A program made the translations under genes and the position numbers. Positions 1-7,553 of a stretch of DNA of 43,161 bases are shown piece after piece. A model generated the notes under the pieces. The model had not been told where the DNA came from, ran no database searches, and saw only the letters and a list, made by a program, of their open reading frames with translations. Each line of letters starts with the position of its first letter. The first letter of the stretch is position 1. This DNA is from Smithellaceae bacterium (GTDB taxonomy: Bacteria > Desulfobacterota > Syntrophia > Syntrophales > Smithellaceae): positions 1 to 43,161 of the forward strand of contig JAUYFM010000023.1 of NCBI GenBank assembly GCA_030690945.1, in the 5' to 3' direction.

Positions 1-137
1 CAATTTTACAGGTTTTGAGTATCTCGCTATTTGAAAGAGCATCCATGTTTCAGCTACTTACATTTTATGATTACATAAGTGACATGGATAAAAACAGTAA
101 CCAGTTGAACTTATTCACAGATTATTCCGGACAGTAG
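1..137 (+). pseudogene. C-terminal end of an IS4-type transposase (cut by the left window edge)
   Basis: Frame 3 is open from the left edge to a TAG at 135-137. It encodes about 44 residues that begin ILQVLSISLFERASM and end NQLNLFTDYSGQ. An ILQ(V/L)LS-x-(S/T)-(L/I)FE segment followed by a short tail with (N/K)QL-x-(L/I)F is how many IS4-superfamily DDE transposases end. Only the last few percent of such a protein is visible, so I cannot tell whether the element is intact to the left or a remnant. No clear terminal inverted repeat or target duplication could be recognised just after the stop. The call rests on resemblance alone. Confidence 0.55.
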
Positions 138-361
138 TGACTCTATTTAAATAAAACCTCTTTGGGATCGGTTAAAAACCCCGAAGGGGTTTTACGTTTA
201 TAGCTCCATTACGTCGTAAATGTGCGACCCCGACGGGGTCGTAGATTGTGTGTCGGTATGCATTTCTATAAACCTGTTATCCCTTCGGGATAAGACATCA
301 GTCAACCTTTCAATGTAAGCAGTTCGAAATCAAAGAGATATGCAACGTCTCTAAGGCCGGA
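138..361. repeat. Gene-free stretch with three consecutive short hairpins
   Basis: No coding frame is supported here. Three perfect hairpins with 3-nt loops follow one another: AAAACCCC-GAA-GGGGTTTT at 175-193, CGACCCC-GAC-GGGGTCG at 225-241 and TTATCCC-TTC-GGGATAA at 277-293. Their centres are about 50 nt apart. The stems differ in sequence but share the same build, with 3-4 C before the loop and 3-4 G after it. Such arrays resemble REP-like intergenic repeats and are common near IS debris. They could also act as transcription stops beyond hydE, but none has a convincing U-tract on the minus strand. Confidence 0.6.
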
Positions 362-383
362 TCAAGGCAGGATGCCTTGATCC
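359..383 (-). terminator. Hairpin over the hydE stop codon, possible terminator
   Basis: A perfect 11-bp inverted repeat (GGATCAAGGCA / TGCCTTGATCC) with a 3-nt loop lies exactly over the last codons and the stop of hydE. The position suits a transcript-end hairpin. On the minus strand the stem is followed by GGCCTTAG rather than a run of T, so it is not a classical intrinsic terminator. It could instead protect the 3' end of the mRNA. Confidence 0.45.
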
Positions 384-1438
384 GTTTTGACAAGACGGTG
401 GCCTATTGAATACAGAAGCGTTCTGCCGATAGACTGAAAATCTTTTTCCAGCTTGTGAATAATCTCCACAGCTGAGCCGACATCTGTTCTGCCGGGATAG
501 ATATCATACCGGCTTTTGTAAATCTCCGGCGTGAAATCCGGCATGACGACGTTTGCGCCTGCCTGCAATGCCAAGAGACGTCCCTGTGGATGCAACGTTC
601 CCAGAGCGGTGGTGGCCGGAATGTTCGTATTGCGTGTGAGCAGTCGGGCCATAGCCAAAACGCGCAGCGTCATCTCCAGATCATCATGGTCAATCCCGGC
701 CAGCGGTGTGTCCGGATGGGCGATAAACGGACCAATGCCCAGCATATCTGCATTCAATAGTTTCATGACCAGCAAATCATCCGCTAAAGTTTCCAGAGTT
801 TGTCCCGGCAATCCCACCATATTTCCCGTGCCGGTTTCAAAGCCGAGCTCCTTGATCCATCTCAAACATTGCAAACGGTCTTCCCATTTACAGCCGGGGC
901 GCAGAAATTTGTAAATTTCGGCGTCTGCGGTTTCATGTTTGAGCAGATAACGGTTGGCGCCTGCCTGCTGAAATGATTTGTAATCGGCGTAGCTTCTTTC
1001 TCCTATCGATAAGGTAATGACCAGATCTGTTTCCCGGCGGATGCGTTCAATGAGGCGGCAGATCATTTCCGTGTCGAAAAAAGAATCTTCTCCCGATTGC
1101 AGCACGACCGTGGGAACGCCCGATTTTTTAATTTCATTTGCTGTGGCTATAATCTCATCTTCGGACATTCGGTAGCGGCTGAGATCGGTATTGCTTTTGC
1201 GCAAGCCGCAGTAAAGGCAATTGCGTTCGCAGGTGTTGGAAAATTCGATGATGCCGCGCAGAAATATTTCATCGCCTACTTGCTCTTTTCTTACGCGGTC
1301 AGCCGCTTCCAGAAGTTGAGGCGTGTAGGAGATGGGAAGGGCAAGGAGTTCAATAATTTCTTCGCGCTTTAAATTATTTCCCGCTTCAGCTTTGATAAGT
1401 AATTGATTGATCTGGCCTGGAGATTTAAATATAGACAT
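362..1438 (-). CDS. hydE: [FeFe]-hydrogenase H-cluster radical SAM maturase HydE
   Basis: HydE is a radical SAM enzyme that works with HydG and HydF to build the 2Fe subcluster of the [FeFe]-hydrogenase H-cluster in the cytoplasm. The 358-residue product has the CX3CX2C cluster motif at C70, C74 and C77 (FSNTCERNCLYCGLR), the usual HydE spacing and close to the usual length of about 350. Further hallmarks are a YRMSEDEI stretch after the cluster and a GTGNMVGLPGQT segment near residue 205. It overlaps the end of hydG by 14 nt on the same strand, which indicates co-transcription and probably coupled translation. BioB and PylB are the closest look-alikes, but the HydG neighbour settles the assignment. 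HydF and the hydrogenase itself are not in this window. Confidence 0.93.
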   Translation of the reverse strand: MSIFKSPGQINQLLIKAEAGNNLKREEIIELLALPISYTPQLLEAADRVRKEQVGDEIFLRGIIEFSNTCERNCLYCGLRKSNTDLSRYRMSEDEIIATANEIKKSGVPTVVLQSGEDSFFDTEMICRLIERIRRETDLVITLSIGERSYADYKSFQQAGANRYLLKHETADAEIYKFLRPGCKWEDRLQCLRWIKELGFETGTGNMVGLPGQTLETLADDLLVMKLLNADMLGIGPFIAHPDTPLAGIDHDDLEMTLRVLAMARLLTRNTNIPATTALGTLHPQGRLLALQAGANVVMPDFTPEIYKSRYDIYPGRTDVGSAVEIIHKLEKDFQSIGRTLLYSIGHRLVKTDQGILP

Positions 1439-2819
1439 CTCTTGTTCCGTCCTCTATTTGTTGCAGCCGGTCGCAAACCATTTTCTTTCTTTTTGTTTTG
1501 AAAGTCTTATCCAGCATTTCCTGGATTAATTTTTCTCCGGCCTCTCGGGTTACGGGACTGGCATAGTCCAGCAGATACTCTTTAAAACTGAAAAGAGCAT
1601 TGGACTGGCAGAACTTTTGAATCAGCCCCGGTTTGGCCAGATCCATAAAATCCTTGCCGGTGCGTCCCAGACGGTAGCAGGCTGTGCAGAAACTGGGGAT
1701 ATGGCCGTGTTCGGTAATGTCCAGGATGACTTCATCGAGCGTGCGTGTGTCGCCTAAATTAAATTGTGAGGCCCGGAAAGCGTCGCTGGAATCTTCCTGA
1801 TAACCGCCGGGATTGGTTCGTGATCCGGCGCTGATCTGGGAGATGCCGAGGGCAAAAACTTCCGAGCGCAAGGCGGCTGTTTCCCGGGTGGAGAGAATCA
1901 TGCCTGTGTAAGGAACAGCCATGCGGAGGATGGCGACCAGTTTCTTGAAATCATGATCGCTGACCGGATGCGGTGGCTTGATCGCTGCCGGTGCGTTGAA
2001 AGCGGGTTCCAGGCGCGGAATGGAAATGGTATGGGGCCCCACGCCGCAGTCCTGTTCCAGTTGCAGAGCATGGAAAAGCATCCCTAAAACTTCGAACTTG
2101 TAATCATAAAGACCAAATAACGCGCCCAGTCCCACATCACTAATACCGCCTTCCTGTGCGCGGTGCATCGCGGTGAGCCGGTTGGCGAAATCCTTCTTGG
2201 GACCGGACGGATGCATGGTCTTATAGGTTTCATGGTGATAGGTTTCCTGAAATAAAACAACAGTGCCGATGCCGGTTTTCTTCAGTTGCTTATATTCATC
2301 CACTTCCAGCGGTGCGATTTCCACATTGATGCGCCGGATTTCTCCGCCATGTTCTGTTTTTACGGCGTAGGCCGTTTCAATAGCTTCCATGAAGTATTCC
2401 AGGCTGGATCGATTCGGGTGCTCTCCGCAGAGCATCAGCAGGCGCTTGTGGCCTTCCCGTTCCAGAACCTGTACTTCTTTATTGATTTGATCCATCGTCA
2501 GAGCAACTCGATTGAGTTCTTTGTTGTCATGCCTGAATCCGCAATAAAGGCAATTATTGGCGCAGTGATTGGCGACATAAAGAGGCGCAAACAAAACCAG
2601 CCGGTTACCGTATATGTCCTCCTTGATCTTATGGGCGGTCTGCCAGATCATAGCGATGAGATCATCATCTTCCGTTTGAAGGAGCAGCGCCACTTCTTCG
2701 GGCGTGAGACCCTTAAGTTCCGAGGCTTTGGCTATAATTTCCCGGACTCTTTCGGGCGGAGGATTTTTTGCTTTCTCCAGTATATTCTCAATATTTGCAT
2801 CATTAATAAAATCTTTCAT
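1425..2819 (-). CDS. hydG: [FeFe]-hydrogenase H-cluster radical SAM maturase HydG (tyrosine lyase)
   Basis: HydG cleaves tyrosine with S-adenosylmethionine and converts the fragments into the CO and CN- ligands of the H-cluster precursor. The 464-residue protein shows the N-terminal radical SAM motif CX3CX2C at C86, C90 and C93 (NHCANNCLYCGFRHD). Near the C terminus it has the second-cluster motif CX2CX22C (FCTACYRLGRTGKDF, then a Cys 22 residues on). That second motif separates HydG from ThiH. The length is typical. Its ATG follows an AAGGA element about 11 nt upstream and lies 24 nt after the regulator gene, so the three genes form one minus-strand operon. Confidence 0.95.
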   Translation of the reverse strand: MKDFINDANIENILEKAKNPPPERVREIIAKASELKGLTPEEVALLLQTEDDDLIAMIWQTAHKIKEDIYGNRLVLFAPLYVANHCANNCLYCGFRHDNKELNRVALTMDQINKEVQVLEREGHKRLLMLCGEHPNRSSLEYFMEAIETAYAVKTEHGGEIRRINVEIAPLEVDEYKQLKKTGIGTVVLFQETYHHETYKTMHPSGPKKDFANRLTAMHRAQEGGISDVGLGALFGLYDYKFEVLGMLFHALQLEQDCGVGPHTISIPRLEPAFNAPAAIKPPHPVSDHDFKKLVAILRMAVPYTGMILSTRETAALRSEVFALGISQISAGSRTNPGGYQEDSSDAFRASQFNLGDTRTLDEVILDITEHGHIPSFCTACYRLGRTGKDFMDLAKPGLIQKFCQSNALFSFKEYLLDYASPVTREAGEKLIQEMLDKTFKTKRKKMVCDRLQQIEDGTRDVYI

Positions 2820-2843
2820 GGGGTATCTTATCCTTCGTGTCGT

Positions 2844-3092
2844 TTATACTTTTGTCAGAGACGCTTTGACTGAAACGCCCGCGAGTGCGCCAACTTTTCC
2901 GGTCAGCGCGCCGATCTCATCAGTGGAGGCGTGAACAATGAGCGCGATGATGTGCAAATCGCCGGGGGCATGAGGCAGGCCCATGCGCCCGATGATCATT
3001 TCTCCGAAGTCGCACAGAATCTGGTTGACCTTTTGCGCCTGGCGAGTTCTGTCGGTGATAATAATTGTGACGGTTCCGATGCGTTTATCCAT
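2844..3092 (-). CDS. TM1266-family putative [FeFe]-hydrogenase system regulator (ACT/NikR-like fold)
   Basis: An 82-residue protein starting MDKRIGTVTIIITDR and ending GVSVKASLTKV. Length, register and the segments QKVNQILCDFGEMIIGRMGLPH and GALTGKVGALAGVSVK-like C terminus match the TM1266 family of small ferredoxin-fold proteins. These are encoded beside hydE, hydF or hydG in anaerobes and are often called iron-only hydrogenase system regulators, although their molecular role is not well established. The ATG at 3092 is chosen because homologues begin this way, but no Shine-Dalgarno sequence precedes it. A TTG at 3149 would add 19 residues encoded through the inverted repeat described separately, and I consider it less likely. 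Confidence 0.8.
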   Translation of the reverse strand: MDKRIGTVTIIITDRTRQAQKVNQILCDFGEMIIGRMGLPHAPGDLHIIALIVHASTDEIGALTGKVGALAGVSVKASLTKV

Positions 3093-3093
3093 A

Positions 3094-3138
3094 AAAATAC
3101 AAAGGTTTGATCCCGGAAGAATCAAACCTTTGTATTTT
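3094..3138 (-). promoter_or_regulatory. Perfect 18-bp inverted repeat directly before the hydrogenase-regulator start
   Basis: Left arm AAAATACAAAGGTTTGAT at 3094-3111 and right arm ATCAAACCTTTGTATTTT at 3121-3138 are exact reverse complements around a 9-nt loop. On the minus-strand transcript the hairpin ends in a run of U only 1-2 nt before the ATG of the regulator. It therefore has the form of an intrinsic terminator or attenuator placed in the leader of the hyd operon. It could equally be a palindromic operator. It also occupies the place where a ribosome-binding site should be. Confidence 0.65.
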
Positions 3139-3204
3139 AAAGACTTCAAACTTCCCTTAAGATCAGATCGTTCCTCTCTTTCAGGCCATATTTAACTGTT
3201 GATT

Positions 3205-3234
3205 ACAATATCGTGATTTACTAATGTTTGTCAA
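3205..3234 (-). promoter_or_regulatory. Candidate promoter of the hyd maturation operon
   Basis: On the minus strand, TTGACA (3234-3229) is followed after 18 nt by TATTGT (3210-3205). This is a perfect -35 with an acceptable -10 at slightly long spacing. Transcription would start near 3198, which places the 18-bp inverted repeat in the leader RNA about 60-105 nt downstream. Confidence 0.45.
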
Positions 3235-3293
3235 CGCGAATTCCTGGAAATGAGTATAATTTCCTTTTTTACCCACAGGGGTGATATTTTCCC

Positions 3294-3419
3294 AGTGTCA
3301 CGTCAACGATACGCTGTCATTTCGAAGGAGTCATAACGACTGAGAAATCTCAGATTTCTCCCTGCGGTCTTGCCCCCAGAATGGGGGTCGAAATGACATT
3401 TCTTGATTGACGAGACACT
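3294..3419. mobile_element. Palindromic MITE-like element, about 126 bp, non-coding
   Basis: Outer ends AGTGTCACGTCAA (3294-3306) and TTGACGAGACACT (3407-3419) are inverted copies with one mismatch. Inner ends TGTCATTTCGA (3315-3325) and TCGAAATGACA (3388-3398) are perfect inverted copies. Inside lie two more hairpins: GAGAAATCT-C-AGATTTCTC at 3342-3360 and CCCCCA-GAA-TGGGGG at 3373-3387. The whole unit can fold into a long multi-branched hairpin. The core (GTCATTTCG with internal AGAAATCT) recalls a repeat family dispersed in intergenic DNA of several bacterial groups. It contains no ORF, so any movement would need a transposase supplied elsewhere. Confidence 0.6.
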
Positions 3420-3521
3420 AGCCTCATCGTAGAGAATTTTCTCCACAGCGGGGTAAGCTTGGTGCCGAGAAACAGTTCACGCCCGATGACAAACATCAAC
3501 AACGCACCTCACATTTTGTGA

Positions 3522-3585
3522 TTGTCATTGAATGTTGACATGTTGTCATTATTGCATTGACTTACTAAATTATTTTACCTATATT
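3522..3585 (+). promoter_or_regulatory. Direct repeat with 21-bp period abutting an orphan plus-strand promoter-like site
   Basis: TTGTCATT-N5-TTGAC at 3522-3539 is repeated as TTGTCATT-N6-TTGAC at 3543-3561, a period of 21 bp or two helical turns. The TTGAC of the second copy doubles as a -35 box (TTGACT, 3557-3562), followed after exactly 17 nt by TATATT (3580-3585). Repeats on one helical face at a -35 box are typical of a regulator-controlled promoter. No recognisable plus-strand gene follows, so the product, if any, would be a short RNA or peptide. Confidence 0.4.
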
Positions 3586-3766
3586 TTTTATGAAAAAAGC
3601 GATCTGTTATCAAAAAAATGCAGGCTGCAAATGTCTGGAAGAACCCCTTAGTGCCTTAGACCCGTTGAACGCGTAAATTGCCTGGTTATTCATTGAAAGT
3701 GAAATGGTATGATCTGACCTGTTACAGGGCTAAAGCCCCGAACTACATTAATAGGAGTGAATGCTT

Positions 3767-4894
3767 CTAAATCAACGCCAGACTATCCGCTACCGCCATG
3801 CCAGCCAATGTCGGGCAAAGAGAGTCGTTCTTCAGTTCTATCAGATTGTTTTTGATCAATTCATCGATGATTGGTCTTTTGTCAGCCAGTAAATCAGAAC
3901 CATATCGCTTTTTGTATAGTTCAAAGTTAATCCCGTCTTTTGTGCGCATGCCTAAGAAGAGCGCTTCCAATGCAAGCTGTTTCGTTGAGAGCTGTTCGGA
4001 TTTCTCAACCGGCTTTTTTCCTTCGGAAATGTCTTTAAGATAGGGTTTGACGGCTGCCTTATTCCACCAGCGTTTGCAATCCAGAAAGGAATGGGCGGCA
4101 GGTCCCAGGCCTAAATAAGGTGTGTGCCGCCAGTATTTCATGTTGTGTCTGGATTTTAAGGAATCAGTGCGGGCAAAGTTGGATACTTCGTAATGAATGT
4201 AACCGGCATCGGTGAGTATTTGCGATGTTGTCATAAAGAAATCCAACGCCTCGTTTTCCACAGTTAGTTTCAGCCCTTCTTTTTTATACTGTTTGTAGAG
4301 CGGGGTTTTCTCATCCAGCGAAAGCTGATAACAAGAAAGATGTTCCGGGAAAAAGGACAGGGTTTCTTTCAATGTTTGCTTCCAGACATCAATATCCTGG
4401 CCTGACAGGCCATAGATTAAATCGATTCCGATATTGTCAAAACCTGCCTTGCGGGCCGCATCGAATGCGAACACGGCTTCTTTCGACGTATGTCTGCGTC
4501 CAAGGAATTTCAATACTGGATCGTCGAAGGATTGGATGCCGATGTTGAGACGATTAATACCCAGTTTACGCAACTGCTGAAGATATTCAAGCGACACATC
4601 ACCGGGATTGACTTCTATGGTGATTTCGGAATGCTGTTCAATATTAAAATTGTTATTGACTGCTTTCAGAATATCATCAATTTGCTGAACCGAAAGCAGG
4701 GAAGGTGTCCCGCCGCCAAGATAGATTGTATCAAAAGCATGAAAAGTATTTTTATAAAAAGCCATCTCGCCTGCAACGGCTTTAATAAATTCAGGGATAA
4801 GATGGACGGATGAGATGGAGTAGAAGCTGCAATACCCGCATTTGCTCAGACAAAAGGGAATATGAATATAAAGCCCGGCTTGATCATTTTTCAT
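3767..4894 (-). CDS. hemW: Radical SAM heme chaperone HemW (HemN-like)
   Basis: The 375-residue protein begins AGLYIHIPFCLSKCGYCSFYS, with the radical SAM cysteines at C15, C19 and C22. True HemN coproporphyrinogen dehydrogenases have a fourth nearby Cys (CX3CX2CXC). Here the position is Phe followed by Tyr, as in HemW proteins, which bind and deliver heme rather than oxidise coproporphyrinogen. The YLGGGTPSLL motif, NRLNIGIQSFDD and HYEVSNFAR segments are all standard for the family, as is the length. The start lies 2 nt after the lepA stop on the same strand, so the two are co-transcribed; lepA-hemW is a common bacterial pair. Confidence 0.9.
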   Translation of the reverse strand: MKNDQAGLYIHIPFCLSKCGYCSFYSISSVHLIPEFIKAVAGEMAFYKNTFHAFDTIYLGGGTPSLLSVQQIDDILKAVNNNFNIEQHSEITIEVNPGDVSLEYLQQLRKLGINRLNIGIQSFDDPVLKFLGRRHTSKEAVFAFDAARKAGFDNIGIDLIYGLSGQDIDVWKQTLKETLSFFPEHLSCYQLSLDEKTPLYKQYKKEGLKLTVENEALDFFMTTSQILTDAGYIHYEVSNFARTDSLKSRHNMKYWRHTPYLGLGPAAHSFLDCKRWWNKAAVKPYLKDISEGKKPVEKSEQLSTKQLALEALFLGMRTKDGINFELYKKRYGSDLLADKRPIIDELIKNNLIELKNDSLCPTLAGMAVADSLALI

Positions 4895-4896
4895 AT

Positions 4897-6693
4897 TTAG
4901 TCATTGTCTGATTTCAAAACTGCCAGAAACGCGCTTTGCGGAATGCTGACTGAGCCGATCATCTTCATGCGCTTCTTCCCGGCCTTTTGTTTTTCCAATA
5001 GCTTTCTTTTACGGGAAATATCGCCGCCGTAGCATTTGGCCGTGACGTCTTTGCGGAAGGCGCTGATGGTGCTACGGGCGATGATTTCTCCGCCGATGGC
5101 CCCTTGAATGGCAATTTTAAACATCTGACGGGGGATTTCTTCTTTGAGCCGGTCACAGGCGTTCAAGCCTCGGGCGCGCGCCCGGTCACGGTGTACAATT
5201 TGTGACAAGGCATCCACTTTTTCACCGTTGACCAGAATATCCATTAGAACCAGATTACTTTCCCGGTAGTCGATAATATTATAATCAAAAGAACCATATC
5301 CTTGAGTCACGGATTTAAAGCGGTCATAAAAATCAAAGATGACTTCGGCGAGCGGCATTTCATAGGATAACTCCACTCGCCCGGGGCCGGTGTAGTTCAT
5401 GTTGGAATTTACGCCGCGTTTTTCCATGCACAGCTTCATGACTGTGCCAAGGTAACGTTCAGGAAGCATCATGGCAGCGCGGATATAAGGCTCTTCACCC
5501 ATGGCAATTTCCGCCGGATCCGGATAATGCGTGGGATTATCTACGTAAACGACCTTGCCGTCTTTGAGTGTGAAGCGATAACGCACACTGGGAACAGACA
5601 AAATAATGGAAAGATCATATTCTCTCTCCAATCTCTCTTGAACGATATCCAGATGCAGCAGTCCTAAAAAACCGCAACGGAAACCCTGTCCCAGCGCGGC
5701 GGATGAATCTTTTTCGTAAATAAAAGAAGCGTCGTTGAGTTTGAATTTATCCAGCGAATCGGCAAGGTCCTGATAATCGTCAGAAGCGATAGGATAGATA
5801 GAGGCGAAGACCACCGGCTTAACTTCTTTAAAGCCGGGCAGGGGCTGAGAGCACGGCCTTTCCTGTAGTGTAAGGGTATCGCCTGTGCGGACATCGGCGA
5901 CGGTTTTCACGCCGGCAATAATATAACCGACATCGCCTGCGGATAACTTCTCACGCTTGGTGCGCGTCAGCAGAAAATGGCCGACTTCTTCCACTTTGTA
6001 AGTCGTTCCATTGTGCATGAATTTGATGATGTCACCGCTTTTAACCGTTCCTTCAAACACGCGACAGTGAATAATGGTGCCGCGAAAAGAATCGTAATGG
6101 GCGTCAAAAATCAAGGCCGCCAATGGATTTTCGGCATCACCCTTAGGTGGTGGGATGCGCAAAACGATGGCTTCCAGGACGTCTTCTATGCCGGTACCTT
6201 CTTTGGCTGAGCACTTAATATGGGTATCAGGATCAAGCCCAAGTTCGGAATCGATTTCCTCAAGCACCCGCTCGATATCGGCGGAAGGCAGATCAATTTT
6301 ATTGATGATCGGAATGATCGCGAGATTGTGTTCCATCGCCAGGTAAAGATTAGCCAGGGTTTGCGCCTGCACGCCCTGGGCGGCGTCGATCAACAATAGG
6401 ACGCCTTCGCAGGAGGCGAGCGACCGGGAGACTTCATAAGAAAAGTCCACATGCCCCGGTGTGTCGATCAGATTCAGAATATACTCTTTTCCGTCCTTGG
6501 CGCGATAAGGCAGTGATATGGCATTACTTTTGATGGTGATGCCGCGTTCCCGCTCGATATCCATATTGTCCAGCATCTGATCCTGAAAATTTCTTTCATT
6601 GCAGACGCCGGTGAATTGAATCAGCCGGTCGGCCAGCGTAGACTTGCCGTGATCGATATGCGCGATGATACTGAAGTTTCTAATATTTTCCAT
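4897..6693 (-). CDS. lepA: Elongation factor 4 (LepA), ribosome back-translocating GTPase
   Basis: LepA/EF4 is a translational GTPase acting on ribosomes under stress. The 598-residue product starts [19 protein letters not shown], the usual LepA N terminus with the G1 P-loop. G3 is DTPGHVDF, G4 is NKIDLP and G5 is SAK. The LepA-specific C-terminal domain ends with a basic segment ([21 protein letters not shown]). I chose the ATG at 6693. A TTG at 6744 would add 17 residues ([11 protein letters not shown]...), but that extension is translated from the terminator hairpin after adk and is absent from the family pattern. Confidence 0.95.
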   Translation of the reverse strand: MENIRNFSIIAHIDHGKSTLADRLIQFTGVCNERNFQDQMLDNMDIERERGITIKSNAISLPYRAKDGKEYILNLIDTPGHVDFSYEVSRSLASCEGVLLLIDAAQGVQAQTLANLYLAMEHNLAIIPIINKIDLPSADIERVLEEIDSELGLDPDTHIKCSAKEGTGIEDVLEAIVLRIPPPKGDAENPLAALIFDAHYDSFRGTIIHCRVFEGTVKSGDIIKFMHNGTTYKVEEVGHFLLTRTKREKLSAGDVGYIIAGVKTVADVRTGDTLTLQERPCSQPLPGFKEVKPVVFASIYPIASDDYQDLADSLDKFKLNDASFIYEKDSSAALGQGFRCGFLGLLHLDIVQERLEREYDLSIILSVPSVRYRFTLKDGKVVYVDNPTHYPDPAEIAMGEEPYIRAAMMLPERYLGTVMKLCMEKRGVNSNMNYTGPGRVELSYEMPLAEVIFDFYDRFKSVTQGYGSFDYNIIDYRESNLVLMDILVNGEKVDALSQIVHRDRARARGLNACDRLKEEIPRQMFKIAIQGAIGGEIIARSTISAFRKDVTAKCYGGDISRKRKLLEKQKAGKKRMKMIGSVSIPQSAFLAVLKSDND

Positions 6694-6702
6694 AAGGGTG
6701 TT

Positions 6703-6735
6703 AAAAAAAGCCCTCCAATGATTCGGCGGGCTTTT
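6703..6735 (-). terminator. Intrinsic terminator between adk and lepA
   Basis: On the minus strand, AAAAGCCCGCC-GAATCATT-GGAGGGCTTTTTTT forms a GC-rich stem of about 11 bp with one mismatch, an 8-nt loop and a seven-T tail. It lies 23 nt after the adk stop and just 9 nt before the lepA ATG. It is A-rich on the other side, so it might work in both directions. Its place implies that lepA is expressed by read-through or from a start very close by. Confidence 0.75.
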
Positions 6736-6758
6736 ATCTTTCAATCTTTCCTGTTCAA

Positions 6759-7433
6759 TTAAATCAGTTTCTTCATGAGCTCTTCAGATACTTCTTTGAC
6801 ACCGGTGCTTCCGTCAACGATAATTACTTTGGTTCTTTCCTTGAAATAGTTTACACCGGCCAGTGTGCCGGTTTTCGTGTCATAGTAAATGCCGTGGCGT
6901 TTATCGATGGCCGAGGCATCCTGATCGTCGTCGCGGGCCGATAAATCCTCGCAACCGCAAACGCTGCAAATATTTTTACCGTCATGCTCATGAGGTTTGA
7001 TGGCGTCGATGAAGATATTATTGGGATGGTTGTTGTCCATTTTACACAATCTGCGTCCCATGATGCGCTTTTTGGCCGTTTCACGATCCAGGTCGATTTC
7101 AATCACGAAATCAAGTTTAATGTTTTCTTTCTGCAAAGCGGTCCAGAGAGCTTCAGCCTGTGCCAGGTTGCGGGGGAAGCCGTCCAGGAGCCAGCCTTTT
7201 TTGCAATCATCTTCTTTGAGGCGGTTCAGAATCATGGGAATGGTAATATCGTCCGGGACGAGTTCGCCGCGGTCAATAAATGATTTTGCTTTTTCACCCA
7301 GCGGGGTTTTTTTTGAAATATTTTGACGGAAAATAACACCGGTTTCAATGTGGGGAACTCCATATTTCTTCTGTACAATTGCGCCTTGCGTGCCTTTACC
7401 GCTGCCGTTGGGGCCGAATATTAAAATGTTCAC
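6759..7433 (-). CDS. adk: Adenylate kinase
   Basis: Catalyses 2 ADP = ATP + AMP. The 224-residue protein has the P-loop [10 protein letters not shown] at residues 7-16, the AMP-site segment [22 protein letters not shown], and the Arg-rich RIMGRRLC entering the LID. The LID is long and holds CKMDNNH and, further on, ICSVCG, which looks like a Cys/His metal-binding LID of the zinc type, but with a His where most zinc LIDs have the second Cys. The tail of the LID ([17 protein letters not shown]) carries the conserved R-x-DD signature. The start codon is GTG at 7433, supported by AGGAG 8 nt upstream. A sigma-70 type promoter lies 40 nt further upstream, and a terminator follows the gene. Confidence 0.92.
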   Translation of the reverse strand: MNILIFGPNGSGKGTQGAIVQKKYGVPHIETGVIFRQNISKKTPLGEKAKSFIDRGELVPDDITIPMILNRLKEDDCKKGWLLDGFPRNLAQAEALWTALQKENIKLDFVIEIDLDRETAKKRIMGRRLCKMDNNHPNNIFIDAIKPHEHDGKNICSVCGCEDLSARDDDQDASAIDKRHGIYYDTKTGTLAGVNYFKERTKVIIVDGSTGVKEVSEELMKKLI

Positions 7434-7472
7434 TTTTCAGACTCCTTTCATGAAAAATATTAAAGTACGTGC

Positions 7473-7501
7473 CTTATAATGTATTGTCTCTTTTTTCGCA
7501 A
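7473..7501 (-). promoter_or_regulatory. Candidate adk promoter
   Basis: On the minus strand, TTGCGA (7501-7496), a 17-nt spacer and TATAAG (7478-7473) precede the adk GTG by about 40 nt. Box matches and spacing fit a housekeeping promoter. The neighbouring protease gene ends at 7554, so adk appears to be a separate transcription unit. Confidence 0.55.
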
Positions 7502-7553
7502 TGATAAAGATTGACCGATAGTTCCCGATTAAAAATTCGTTTTTAAAGGGATT

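Larger units (their letters stand above)
3150..3766. other. 617-bp gene-free interval between the hyd operon and hemW
   Basis: No convincing gene on either strand. From left to right it holds the candidate hyd promoter (3205-3234, minus), the MITE-like element (3294-3419), an AT-rich stretch with a direct repeat and a plus-strand promoter-like site (3522-3585), a 28-codon open frame of doubtful value (ATG at 3590, TAA at 3674-3676, encoding MKKAICYQKNAGCKC...), and a minor GGGCT-AA-AGCCC hairpin at 3727-3738. The small frame has no ribosome-binding site. Confidence 0.6.

Noticed and set aside
3093-3149. Longer start (TTG 3149) for the hydrogenase regulator
   Set aside because: The extra 19 residues are encoded by the inverted repeat and do not belong to the family; the SD-like AAGGGAAG is too close to the TTG.
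3727-3738. GGGCT-AA-AGCCC hairpin downstream of hemW as a terminator
   Set aside because: The stem is only 5 bp and no U-tract follows on the minus strand.
6694-6744. Longer lepA start at TTG 6744
   Set aside because: The extension would be translated from the terminator hairpin after adk and does not fit the LepA N terminus; the ATG at 6693 gives the exact family start.
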